This document shows, piece by piece, positions 1 to 6,818 of a DNA stretch of 64,000 bases (position 1 is the first letter of the stretch; each line of letters begins with the position of its first letter). The position numbers and the translations under genes are program-made. The stretch is taken from assembly GCA_045634365.1 (NCBI GenBank), contig JAZRAC010000067.1:1-64000 (forward strand), written 5' to 3'. The stretch is from HGM04593 sp045634365 (GTDB lineage: Bacteria > Bacteroidota > Bacteroidia > Bacteroidales > Bacteroidaceae). The notes beneath the pieces are model-generated. The model was not told the origin of the DNA, searched no databases, and saw only the letters and a program-made list of their open reading frames with translations.

Positions 1-30
1 TCGAATCGTGAGGTCTGTGCCGGGCGTTTG

Positions 31-58
31 GTTCTTTGCGCGACAAAGAACGTAAAAA
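31..58 (+). terminator. Hairpin with following T-run at left edge
   Basis: An 8-bp perfect stem (31-38 with 44-51, loop 39-43) is followed by an A/T tract ending in five T. It would end a plus-strand transcript coming from outside the window. The rest of 1-237 shows no convincing gene on either strand. Confidence 0.4.
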
Positions 59-237
59 TTTTTGCCGATTGTGAGAATAGCCGAAAATAACACCGAGGAT
101 TTTAGAGCAAATACATCTTTGGACTGATAATATTTTGCTTACTCCCCTCAACTTTTGCAGGTGAGCCAATTCTATCTGATAAAAAACAACTCCCCAAAGT
201 TCTCAAAAAGACTTCGGCAGTAATGTATATATATAAT

Positions 238-264
238 ACAAGCACCCCCAAAAGGGGTGCTTGT
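238..264. terminator. Hairpin downstream of the first minus-strand operon
   Basis: An 11-bp perfect stem (238-248 with 254-264) with a 5-nt loop lies 31 bp beyond the stop of the minus-strand gene at 296-1009. It is flanked by A/T-rich sequence and probably ends that operon. Confidence 0.6.
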
Positions 265-295
265 AAAAAATACTTAAAGATTTATTTTAACACTA

Positions 296-1009
296 TTACC
301 ACATCGAGTTAAGAGCATCAAGCATCTTACCTGTAGCTTCCGCCGCCTTACCTGCTGCTTCCAAAGCCTTTTCGGCATCTTCCAAATCAGCATCGTAGTC
401 ATTGTCTTCGATAGCCTCTTCGGCAGCCTTGATCAAAGTATTTACACTTGATTTTGCGCTAGCTTTAGCACTCGATTTACGCTCTTCGTTCTTTGTAACA
501 ATTGATGTTACGCGAAAACTAACAGCATCGGACAAATTATCGAAATGGAATTGGATTGTAGTTGTCTCGTCGGGGAGCAACTGCAATGCAGCAGTCATTT
601 CATCCCATGAATAAGGGGTCGCCTGCGGATTCTTCTTGTCGATAACATCGCCATTAGCATCAAGAATCTCAATACCAAAACCGGCGCAATAATTTGCTGA
701 AGAATTCTCAGCCTCGGGGAAAATTACAAGATCTTCGCGGCTATGAGGAAGAGGATTCGATGTACGCTCAAGTTCAACTGTTATCACATCGTTCTCGTAA
801 CTTTTTTTAGCGAATTTCACTCTGTAATCTTTATCTACAACCTTGAAGCACTCTTTTAAATCGCCTTTAATCTTTCTTTGATCGACTTTCAAAATAAGTT
901 CCTTCTTTTCTTGTACTTCAGTTTCGTCATTACCGCCACAATTAGGAATTAACGCAAGAAGAATAAAGATACCGACACCCCAAAGGATGTATTTTTTTGT
1001 TTTACTCAT
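296..1009 (-). CDS. Hypothetical lipoprotein or membrane-anchored protein, 237 aa
   Basis: Function not recognised. The N-terminus has basic residues, a hydrophobic stretch (about residues 7-22) and the sequence LIPNCGG, which could be a lipobox with the acceptor Cys near 24; otherwise it is a simple signal anchor. The middle (about 40-175) looks like a beta-rich periplasmic domain. The last 60 residues are rich in Ala, Glu, Lys and Asp and look like a long helix or coiled coil. The gene starts 2 bp after the stop of the upstream 107-aa membrane protein, so the two are one operon. A kinase gene lies next to it on the same strand. A common envelope role is inference. Confidence 0.6.
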   Translation of the reverse strand: MSKTKKYILWGVGIFILLALIPNCGGNDETEVQEKKELILKVDQRKIKGDLKECFKVVDKDYRVKFAKKSYENDVITVELERTSNPLPHSREDLVIFPEAENSSANYCAGFGIEILDANGDVIDKKNPQATPYSWDEMTAALQLLPDETTTIQFHFDNLSDAVSFRVTSIVTKNEERKSSAKASAKSSVNTLIKAAEEAIEDNDYDADLEDAEKALEAAGKAAEATGKMLDALNSMW

Positions 1010-1011
1010 AA

Positions 1012-1335
1012 TTAATATCCATCAAAAGAATTTATAGTTTCCAACGCATTACCTACAGAATCTGCCGCACTTGCCAAATACTGCTCAGCAAGCAATATAG
1101 GAGCGCAAAGTGCCAAAATGCAAAGCGCCAAACCAACGATTGATTTAGCCACATTGTAAGATTTGACAATTGCGACAACACCACATATTATACCGATAGG
1201 AGCCAAAACATAGTTCAAGGCAGTAACAAACATAAACCAGGCGCTAACCAATGGTAACAATGCAAGAATTATTGAAATAACGCCAAACACCACAGAGGCT
1301 TTACACCAGCCACCATTCTTTTTCTGATTTTCCAT
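1012..1335 (-). CDS. Small multi-spanning membrane protein, 107 aa
   Basis: Three hydrophobic segments are visible, at roughly residues 13-33, 38-58 and 64-84, after a short polar N-terminus. The pattern resembles small DUF4190-like membrane proteins, but no specific motif proves it. It is the first gene of a two-gene unit with the lipoprotein-like gene downstream. A TATCTTTG -7 box (minus strand, 1465-1472) lies about 130 bp upstream in a region holding several TTTTGTCA words. No function is assigned. Confidence 0.6.
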   Translation of the reverse strand: MENQKKNGGWCKASVVFGVISIILALLPLVSAWFMFVTALNYVLAPIGIICGVVAIVKSYNVAKSIVGLALCILALCAPILLAEQYLASAADSVGNALETINSFDGY

Positions 1336-1840
1336 AAAATGTTATTTTAATCGTTCCCCTACTCGTTTAAGGATTTTCAGGTTCCTCCTATAAAAAAGCA
1401 ATCGTTGGCTGCAGCGACAACATATTACAAAAAATAAAAAAACATAAAAAGTGTTTTTCCGTTGCAAAGATAGGGGAATACGTCACTATTAATTTTGTCA
1501 AATTCTTGTCAGTTAAAACAATTATTGTGTTTTTGTCAATAGTCAAAGAAAAAGTGCCCCTAGAAGCCACTGTACCCCACAATAAGAAAGCGCTACACTA
1601 TTTTGTGAATTGGCATTAAACAGTACTCACGCCAGCTTTACTTGTCTGAAAAGCAAATTTACGAACACTGTTTATGTCAATTTTGTCATTTTACAGCACT
1701 TATATTTTTGTTAAAAATCCCAAATTCACTATAAAGGCAAAAACATTGCAAACGCCAGAAGCTGTATTTTAAAATTAAGATATATATTGAGGTATATAAC
1801 AAAGCGATGGGCAGCTCCACTGCCCCACAAAAAGCATTTC
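1336..1840. other. AT-rich intergenic region with repeated TTTTGTCA words
   Basis: About 505 bp without a convincing gene. It holds a minus-strand -7 box at 1465-1472 and TTTTGTCA at 1493-1500, 1531-1538 and 1681-1688, with the related CTTGTCA at 1505-1511. The same word occurs upstream of the kinase gene. A 64-codon minus-strand frame here has no start context or family resemblance and is not called. Confidence 0.5.
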
Positions 1841-3016
1841 CTATTTTTTATAAGGAATATAAGGCATACGCTTTTCAATTAGATTTTTATAAAAGAGCAT
1901 CTCCTCCAAACTTAACCCGCATTTGGAATACGGCGACAAGTTATTGGCCAACGCCCACAAACGTTCATTACATTCGTTTACTTGCGTAGTGTAATGGTTA
2001 GAGACCTTGATATACAAATCGGGAGGAGAGAGTGTAGATATATTATCCCTATTATATACAGCAAGAGTATCGAAAAAGTTAAGGATATTATTAACTGCAA
2101 ATTCAAAAAACACTGCATGCGACAGAGAATCGGCTGTCAATGAATATAGTGCGTGGACATCCTGTTCCACCTGCAATAACAGTTCGTTTTCTCTTTGAAT
2201 ATTCTCATTTTCAACCACCATAGTGTTGCCTATATATAACAAAGGTAAGGAAATTATTACCGCAACCGCAATTGACAAAGCAACGAAGAACGGCCTATTG
2301 CAACGCTGTATTGCTAATAGCAATTCGTCAGCATTGCGGTAGCGTTTCTCCCTTTCTCGATGCAGACAACGGGCCGAAATGCGCAAATAACGATTGCCAA
2401 AAAGCTCTTTCATTATTACCCCCAATGAATATATATCACTACGCGAATCAATAGAGGATTCCTGTGCCAGCAGTTCGGGGGATGCATACGCACGAGTGCA
2501 ACCCAGGGTATGCGCCAGGTAATATGCATCGCTATCGGCAAGGCCGAAATCAATAAGTTTCACATCGTCGTCGCTACGGGTGATTATTATATTTTCAGGT
2601 TTTATATCGTTATGCACCAAGCCACAACGGTGAATATATGAAACAGCCTGTATCAACTGTTTGAACACACGTTTGCGAGATGCGAAGGAAGGGTTTTCGA
2701 CAAGATATTCGGCCAATGTACGCCCATCGACAAACTCCATCACGATACCCGGCCCTACAATCGTCGATTGCTCAAATGTAAAAATATTTACGATATTTGG
2801 ATGCGACTTACCCAACGACAATTCATACTCGCGTTGCAGCAGTGCAAGCGACTGCCCCGAATCGTCTTTTACCGTCTTAATAATAAAATATTTACCAGCC
2901 TTGCGCACACGATACAACTTCGACGACGAAGTCACAGCCAATAGTTCAGGCATTGCATAACCCGAAACGCAATCCACGGTCGAAGCCGCAAATGAGAACA
3001 TACCGCTTTCGTTCAT
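1841..3016 (-). CDS. Transmembrane serine/threonine protein kinase, 391 aa
   Basis: Eukaryotic-type (Hanks) kinase. The catalytic domain covers about residues 20-238: candidate ATP-binding Lys47 (YFIIK), catalytic loop HNDIKPEN at 135-142 with Asp137, DFG at 156-158, and ASPE at 178-181. The usual HRD is HND, so it is a non-RD kinase. No classical glycine-rich loop is obvious. One membrane segment (about 243-264) follows, then about 125 residues outside the kinase, probably periplasmic, with a helical start. The ATG at 3016 is preferred over 3058 because the extra 14 codons would run through TGACAAA repeats of the intergenic region. It is divergent from the putative regulator at 3104. Confidence 0.85.
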   Translation of the reverse strand: MNESGMFSFAASTVDCVSGYAMPELLAVTSSSKLYRVRKAGKYFIIKTVKDDSGQSLALLQREYELSLGKSHPNIVNIFTFEQSTIVGPGIVMEFVDGRTLAEYLVENPSFASRKRVFKQLIQAVSYIHRCGLVHNDIKPENIIITRSDDDVKLIDFGLADSDAYYLAHTLGCTRAYASPELLAQESSIDSRSDIYSLGVIMKELFGNRYLRISARCLHREREKRYRNADELLLAIQRCNRPFFVALSIAVAVIISLPLLYIGNTMVVENENIQRENELLLQVEQDVHALYSLTADSLSHAVFFEFAVNNILNFFDTLAVYNRDNISTLSPPDLYIKVSNHYTTQVNECNERLWALANNLSPYSKCGLSLEEMLFYKNLIEKRMPYIPYKK

Positions 3017-3103
3017 AAAATGACAAATAATGACAAAAACTTTTTCTATTTTTGTCAAATATATGACTTAATTTTGTGAATACAATAATCGGTAGGCATA
3101 AAT
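3017..3103. promoter_or_regulatory. Divergent promoter region with three TGACAAA-type words
   Basis: The 87 bp between the kinase start and the plus-strand gene at 3104 contain TGACAAA at 3021-3027, TGACAAAA at 3031-3038 and the inverted TTTTGTCA at 3050-3057. The last two form an inverted pair. The same octamer recurs at 1493, 1531 and 1681. This looks like a binding-site cluster. The protein that binds it is unknown; the gene at 3104 is a candidate by position only. Confidence 0.4.
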
Positions 3104-3688
3104 ATGAGCATCAACATAGACAATCAACATGTAAAGGAGTTGCGAGAGGAAGTTGAAAAAATTGTTGGCAAAATTAGCGGACATAACAAATTCATAGAGC
3201 TAGCCTCACTCATAGAAGAGAAGTGCAAGGAGCATGTATCTATAACCACTTTAGAGCGCCTTTGGGGATATTCCACTCGCAACGCAAATAATATGTCGGA
3301 ACGCATTTTGGACATTATCGCCAAATTTGTTGATGCAAAAGGCTGGCATCATTTCTGCCATACACCCAGGAACAACAAGGAATCGGAACTGTTCAGAAAT
3401 GACGGTATTATAAACTGCAGCAAATTGGAGAAAGGCACAAGATTAAGACTTGGATGGATGCCCGACAGGATATGCGAAATTGAATATTTGGGCAACAACC
3501 GTTTCATTGCCACACGAACCGAAAATACGAGTATCAAGCAGGGGGACTCTTTCAGTTGTTTGCTGATACAAAAAGGAAGAGAACTGTATATGGACTATTT
3601 CACCCATTCGGGAGAGAGAGTCAACGACAGCAACGCCCGCTATGTAGTGGGGCAAATAAACGGTTTAAGCATTGTTGAATTCATCTAA
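3104..3688 (+). CDS. Putative DNA-binding regulator, 194 aa
   Basis: Cytoplasmic-looking protein without signal or membrane segments. Residues about 45-85 carry a pattern I associate with small Bacteroidota proteins of unknown role: a TLERLWGY segment, then LDIIAKF and a Trp-x3-Phe-Cys close. It is probably a helical, possibly helix-turn-helix, module. The C-terminal half (about 105-185) looks like a small beta domain (LRLGWMPDRICEIEYLG). It is transcribed away from the kinase across an 87-bp region with repeated TGACAAA words. A role in controlling the kinase and membrane-protein genes is inference from position; it could instead be a sensor or partner protein. Confidence 0.6.
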   Translation: MSINIDNQHVKELREEVEKIVGKISGHNKFIELASLIEEKCKEHVSITTLERLWGYSTRNANNMSERILDIIAKFVDAKGWHHFCHTPRNNKESELFRNDGIINCSKLEKGTRLRLGWMPDRICEIEYLGNNRFIATRTENTSIKQGDSFSCLLIQKGRELYMDYFTHSGERVNDSNARYVVGQINGLSIVEFI

Positions 3689-3885
3689 AACAAAAACAAT
3701 ACTCGCCAGGGAGAAAGCCTGCAACCGAAAAACACCCGCTTGCTCTTTTTACTGTCACAGAATGCAAAGATTCTGCGCTCGGCAGTTTCCCGCTACCAAC
3801 GACAAGGTTGTAAATTGTTTTTTTCTACCCTAACTCAACAAAAGACTTTGGGGAGTTTATGGGTTTTTAGAAATTCAAACGCTGC

Positions 3886-5037
3886 TTATTCGGCAATTGC
3901 CTTTAAATGGTTAATCAAGGGATTGGCATACATTTCTAAAATCTTGGTGCGCAAGAAGGCCTCGTCTTTGTTGGGGAGGTCCACTTTGGCTATGCGCTCG
4001 GCCATATAGGCTTCGAGTTTGGCGGCCTCTTCGGGGGTGTAGCGGTCGGCAAACTGTGTGTCGCCTGTGAGCTGCTCGTAATAGTAGTAGTTTATGGGCC
4101 AGAAACGATAGTTCTTGTGAATGAGCTTGTCTATCAATCGTGCCACGGTTGCGGTAATTTCGTTCTTTGTGAGTGTGCGGTCTATCTTGTCAATCTCATC
4201 GTTTATGTAGCCGGCAATATGATAGTGTATGGCACCTTTGTAGCCCATAAGGCCCTGTTGCATATTCAGCAGGTCGTCCATAGGCGATTTTTTATGCTCG
4301 GGGTTGTCGCGCTTCTGCTGGAATTCCTTGGCTTTAAGATAGTCGCAGGGGTCGTATTCGTATGATATTGAGGTTGGGGCGATGTTAAGAACTTTGAGCG
4401 CGTCCACCATATTGTCGCCAGAATACATAGACAACATTTTTATGAGACCCTCCTGTGTAACATCGTTAGAGTCCTTGGCGCGGCCCTCGCGCTGTGCGAG
4501 CCATATAGGTTGCTTACGCTCGGTGATTGTGTAGTGCATATAGGATGAAAGGCGTTTCGACGAGGCGAGCATTTCGCGTATGGAGGCCGAGCGTTGCACG
4601 ATGAAACTGCGGTTCGCACGCACCAGTTTCTTAATCCAGGGGCGTATGAGCAGATTGTCGCCGATGGCAATCTCCACAGTGTTGCCGATATTCTCCACAA
4701 ACAGTATGCACAAGAATGCCGAGTCGAGAATAATATCCCTGTGGTTGGAGATGCAGAGCGAGTTCTGCAACACCTCTTTATTCTCGTAGCTGAAAGTTAT
4801 TCCGCTGCTCAATTTTGCCAACAATCCTTTGATGAACGGGGCTACAAGAGCCTTTTGAAAATCGAGATTGGTCTTTGAAGCACGCATTGTTGCTGCAATC
4901 TGCTCAAAAGGTATTCCTTGAAAAGCGTGCTCCATTGCTGCCTTAAATTCAGCATCGGCAATAAGTTCTTCAAAAACCTGCGGGAGCTCTTCGGGGGTGT
5001 AGGGACGAATTTCGTCATACTCGGCGGGGAAAGTCAT
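3886..5037 (-). CDS. 1-acyl-sn-glycerol-3-phosphate acyltransferase-like protein, 383 aa
   Basis: Resembles the long Bacteroidota branch of the PlsC/glycerolipid acyltransferase superfamily, which transfers acyl chains at the membrane. Visible blocks are ISNHRDIILD (catalytic His), FIVQRSASIREML and AQREGRAKDSND (substrate-binding Glu/Gly block). The His-to-Asp spacing is HRDIILD, with five residues between instead of the usual four. The ATG at 5037 (MTFPAEYDE) is preferred; an in-frame ATG at 5124 would add 29 residues with no family character. Substrate specificity is not visible and another O-acyltransferase role is possible. It is a single-gene unit. Confidence 0.75.
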   Translation of the reverse strand: MTFPAEYDEIRPYTPEELPQVFEELIADAEFKAAMEHAFQGIPFEQIAATMRASKTNLDFQKALVAPFIKGLLAKLSSGITFSYENKEVLQNSLCISNHRDIILDSAFLCILFVENIGNTVEIAIGDNLLIRPWIKKLVRANRSFIVQRSASIREMLASSKRLSSYMHYTITERKQPIWLAQREGRAKDSNDVTQEGLIKMLSMYSGDNMVDALKVLNIAPTSISYEYDPCDYLKAKEFQQKRDNPEHKKSPMDDLLNMQQGLMGYKGAIHYHIAGYINDEIDKIDRTLTKNEITATVARLIDKLIHKNYRFWPINYYYYEQLTGDTQFADRYTPEEAAKLEAYMAERIAKVDLPNKDEAFLRTKILEMYANPLINHLKAIAE

Positions 5038-5145
5038 AATATATATGTTTTTAAATGTTTGTTTCGGGGTTGTGTGCGCAGCCACTGTGGTTACACTTTT
5101 ACAAAATACGGCAAAATATTTCAAATAAGCAACGGGTTGCTGTTT

Positions 5146-5175
5146 TTTGTGTTAAATGGGACTTAAAAATCTTTG
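5146..5175 (+). promoter_or_regulatory. Bacteroidota-type promoter for candidate small RNA
   Basis: A TTTG box at 5146-5149 is followed after 18 bp by AATCTTTG at 5168-5175, close to the consensus TTTG-N19-21-TAnnTTTG. The first base of the -7 box deviates. Confidence 0.45.
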
Positions 5176-5325
5176 CGCCACAAACAAAAGGGCCTCGCAG
5201 TTACTTATAGAGATACGATGCCTTTTCAAAATCTACTATCGGGCATCGAGGTCTGTTCGTGGTTGATGTGTGATGAATTACAGACCGTGGGCGGGCATAA
5301 ATGGTGCCCGCCCGTTGTTTTTTTG
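5176..5325 (+). ncRNA. Candidate free-standing structured small RNA, about 145 nt
   Basis: Between a promoter-like pair and a strong intrinsic terminator lies a structured stretch with no reading frame of note. Stems visible are 5216-5222 with 5242-5248 (7 bp), 5250-5255 with 5281-5286 (6 bp), and the terminator 5289-5297 with 5305-5313 (9 bp, GC-rich) followed by a T-rich tract. An alternative pairing, 5192-5197 with 5247-5252, would compete with the first two stems. The next gene (fdtA) has its own promoter after the terminator, so this is not obviously its leader. No known RNA family was recognised. It could be a species-specific regulatory RNA. Confidence 0.4.
5289..5325 (+). terminator. 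Strong intrinsic terminator
   Basis: A 9-bp perfect GC-rich stem (5289-5297 with 5305-5313, 7-nt loop) is followed by a tract with seven consecutive T. No plus-strand protein gene lies between 5038 and this terminator, which is the main argument for a small RNA upstream. Confidence 0.7.
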
Positions 5326-5331
5326 AAAAAT

Positions 5332-5364
5332 ATTGCAGTTTTCGGCTCATTATTTGTATCTTCG
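5332..5364 (+). promoter_or_regulatory. Promoter of the fdtA-fdtC-fdtB cluster
   Basis: ATTG at 5332-5335 (-33 type), a 21-bp spacer and TATCTTCG at 5357-5364 (-7 type). The predicted start near 5371 leaves a leader of about 87 nt containing the 26-nt repeat. Confidence 0.55.
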
Positions 5365-5400
5365 CAATCAAAGTGGAAAATCGGCTAAAAAACATTTCCT

Positions 5401-5426
5401 GACGAAATAAATTTCAAACAGCTTCT
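5401..5426 (-). repeat. 26-nt dispersed repeat, copy 1
   Basis: Reverse-complement match (23 of 26) to 45720-45745. It lies in the predicted leader of the fdtA cluster, between its promoter and start codon. Confidence 0.4.
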
Positions 5427-5457
5427 AATAAACAGCGGTTCCGGCCGTTAAAAGTGT

Positions 5458-5844
5458 ATGGATGATATAAAAACATATAAAGACCCGCGAGGCTGCCTCA
5501 CCATTGCCGAGGAGATGGGCAGCGTGCCTTTCCCCATAAGCCGTGTCTATTGGATATACGATGTTCCGCAGGGAGTGGAGCGTGGCTTTCACGCCAACAA
5601 ACTATCCTATCAGTATCTGGTGGCGGTGAACGGCAGTGTGGATATTTGCCTCGAAGATAAGAACGGTCGCAGAAAATACCATCTTTGTTCGCGCTCCAAA
5701 GGATTGCTCGTGCCTCCCGAAACGTGGAACGAGCTCACCAATTTTTCGCCCGATGCGGTGTTGCTGGTATTTGCCTCACACACCTACGACCCATCGACCT
5801 ACATAAATTCCCACGACGAATTTTTAGAATACATAAACCGATGA
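5458..5844 (+). CDS. fdtA: FdtA/QdtA-type sugar 3,4-ketoisomerase (cupin), 128 aa
   Basis: Small single-domain cupin of the WxcM-like/FdtA family, which isomerises dTDP-4-keto-6-deoxyglucose to the 3-keto sugar. Family features seen are an early DPRGCLTIAEE stretch, the RVYWIYDVPQGVERGFHAN block with the conserved His, and a C-terminal LLVPPETWNEL segment. The length is normal for the family. Its TGA overlaps the ATG of the next gene (ATGA), and an aminotransferase follows, which fits synthesis of a 3-amino-3,6-dideoxyhexose. The symbol is given by family; the 3,4-ketoisomer made (fucose-like or quinovose-like) cannot be told from sequence. Confidence 0.8.
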   Translation: MDDIKTYKDPRGCLTIAEEMGSVPFPISRVYWIYDVPQGVERGFHANKLSYQYLVAVNGSVDICLEDKNGRRKYHLCSRSKGLLVPPETWNELTNFSPDAVLLVFASHTYDPSTYINSHDEFLEYINR

Positions 5845-6818
5845 GCAACAGACTGAAAGAGAATATAACCATTGTGCCCTACAATGCCTCCATGCAAGGG
5901 GAGTGGGACACCTTTGTTGCAGGGTGCAAGAATTTTACCTTTCTCTTTCAACGTTCCTACATAGATTATAACCCCCGTTTCACCGATTTTTCCCTCCTCT
6001 TCTACAAGGCCGACAGGCTTGTGGGGGCTTTGCCTGCAAATGTCGATGACAACACCCTTGTGTCGCACGGCGGCCTCACATACGGCGGCCTTCTTATGCG
6101 CAAGGAGGCCTCGGTGGCCGATGTCGCTGCAATGCTGGCAGCGTTGCGCCGCTATTTGGAGGCCGAGACTGCGGTGACAAAAATAGTGTATCGCCCCGTT
6201 CCCCACATTTATGCCACATACCCCGCCGAGGAGGAACTTTATATGCTCTTCCGTTGCAATGCGGTACTTGCCGCCCGTCGCATTTCGTCGGTCGTGTGGC
6301 AAAGGGAGCCGTTGCCGTTCAGCACACTGCGTCGCCGCAAGGTGAGGCTCGCCGAAAAGGCCGGCTTTACCATCGTTGCCGATTGTGATTATGCAGCCTT
6401 TTGGGAGGTGCTGCGCGAAAATCTGCAAAAGGTATATGGTGCAGAGCCCGTTCACTCCCTTGACGAGATTAAACTGCTCGCCGGTTGTTTCCCCGAAAAT
6501 ATAAAGCTCCACAAGGTGGTCGACGAGGCGGGAGCAACGGTAGCCGGCACGGTGCTCTATATAACAGAGCGCGTGGCTCGTGTGCAGTATATAGGCTCCG
6601 TGGAGAAAGGACGCGACAATGGTGCTCTCGATTTTCTCTTCCACCACCTTGTGCACAAGGAGTATGCCCACAAGGAGTATTTCGACTTTGGAACATCGGT
6701 CGAGGATGGCGGCCGCACCCTTAACAAGGGACTCATTTTTCAAAAAGAGGGCTTTGGCGGCCGTGCGGTGGTGTACGATTCATACGAGTTTAATATAAAC
6801 GACATTCCCAATGATTAA
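5841..6818 (+). CDS. GNAT/FemAB-like N-acyltransferase, 325 aa
   Basis: Two-lobed acyltransferase resembling the FemAB/GNAT (Acetyltransf_6-like) fold. The N-terminal lobe contains FLFQRSYIDYNPRF and a glycine-rich LVSHGGLTYGGLL, typical of Bacteroidota members. The C-terminal lobe (about 200-315) ends in FDFGTSVEDGGRTLNKGL. In this three-gene cluster the likely job is N-acylation of the amino sugar made by the neighbouring aminotransferase, as FdtC does, but this protein is larger than classical FdtC and may belong to another acyltransferase group. The start at 5841 overlaps the upstream stop by 4 nt; a longer in-frame version would run inside fdtA and is rejected. Confidence 0.65.
   Translation: MSNRLKENITIVPYNASMQGEWDTFVAGCKNFTFLFQRSYIDYNPRFTDFSLLFYKADRLVGALPANVDDNTLVSHGGLTYGGLLMRKEASVADVAAMLAALRRYLEAETAVTKIVYRPVPHIYATYPAEEELYMLFRCNAVLAARRISSVVWQREPLPFSTLRRRKVRLAEKAGFTIVADCDYAAFWEVLRENLQKVYGAEPVHSLDEIKLLAGCFPENIKLHKVVDEAGATVAGTVLYITERVARVQYIGSVEKGRDNGALDFLFHHLVHKEYAHKEYFDFGTSVEDGGRTLNKGLIFQKEGFGGRAVVYDSYEFNINDIPND

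Larger units (their letters stand above)
5038..5457. other. Intergenic region with sRNA candidate, fdtA promoter and a repeat
   Basis: About 420 bp without a protein gene. In order it holds upstream sequence of the acyltransferase, a plus-strand promoter-like pair (5146-5175), a structured stretch ending in a strong terminator (5176-5325), the fdtA promoter (5332-5364) and a 26-nt dispersed repeat (5401-5426). Confidence 0.6.

Noticed and set aside
1388..1582. 64-codon minus-strand frame between two genes
   Set aside because: No start context, AT-rich sequence with promoter box inside it.
3740..4009. 89-codon plus-strand frame after the regulator gene
   Set aside because: Overlaps the acyltransferase 3' end antisense, with no family features.
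5146..5325. Reading the 5146-5325 structure as a riboswitch of the fdtA cluster
   Set aside because: A separate promoter with good spacing lies after the terminator, and no known riboswitch core was seen; kept as a small-RNA candidate instead.
5799..6743. 314-codon minus-strand frame over the acyltransferase gene
   Set aside because: Antisense shadow; the plus-strand genes overlap in a coherent operon.
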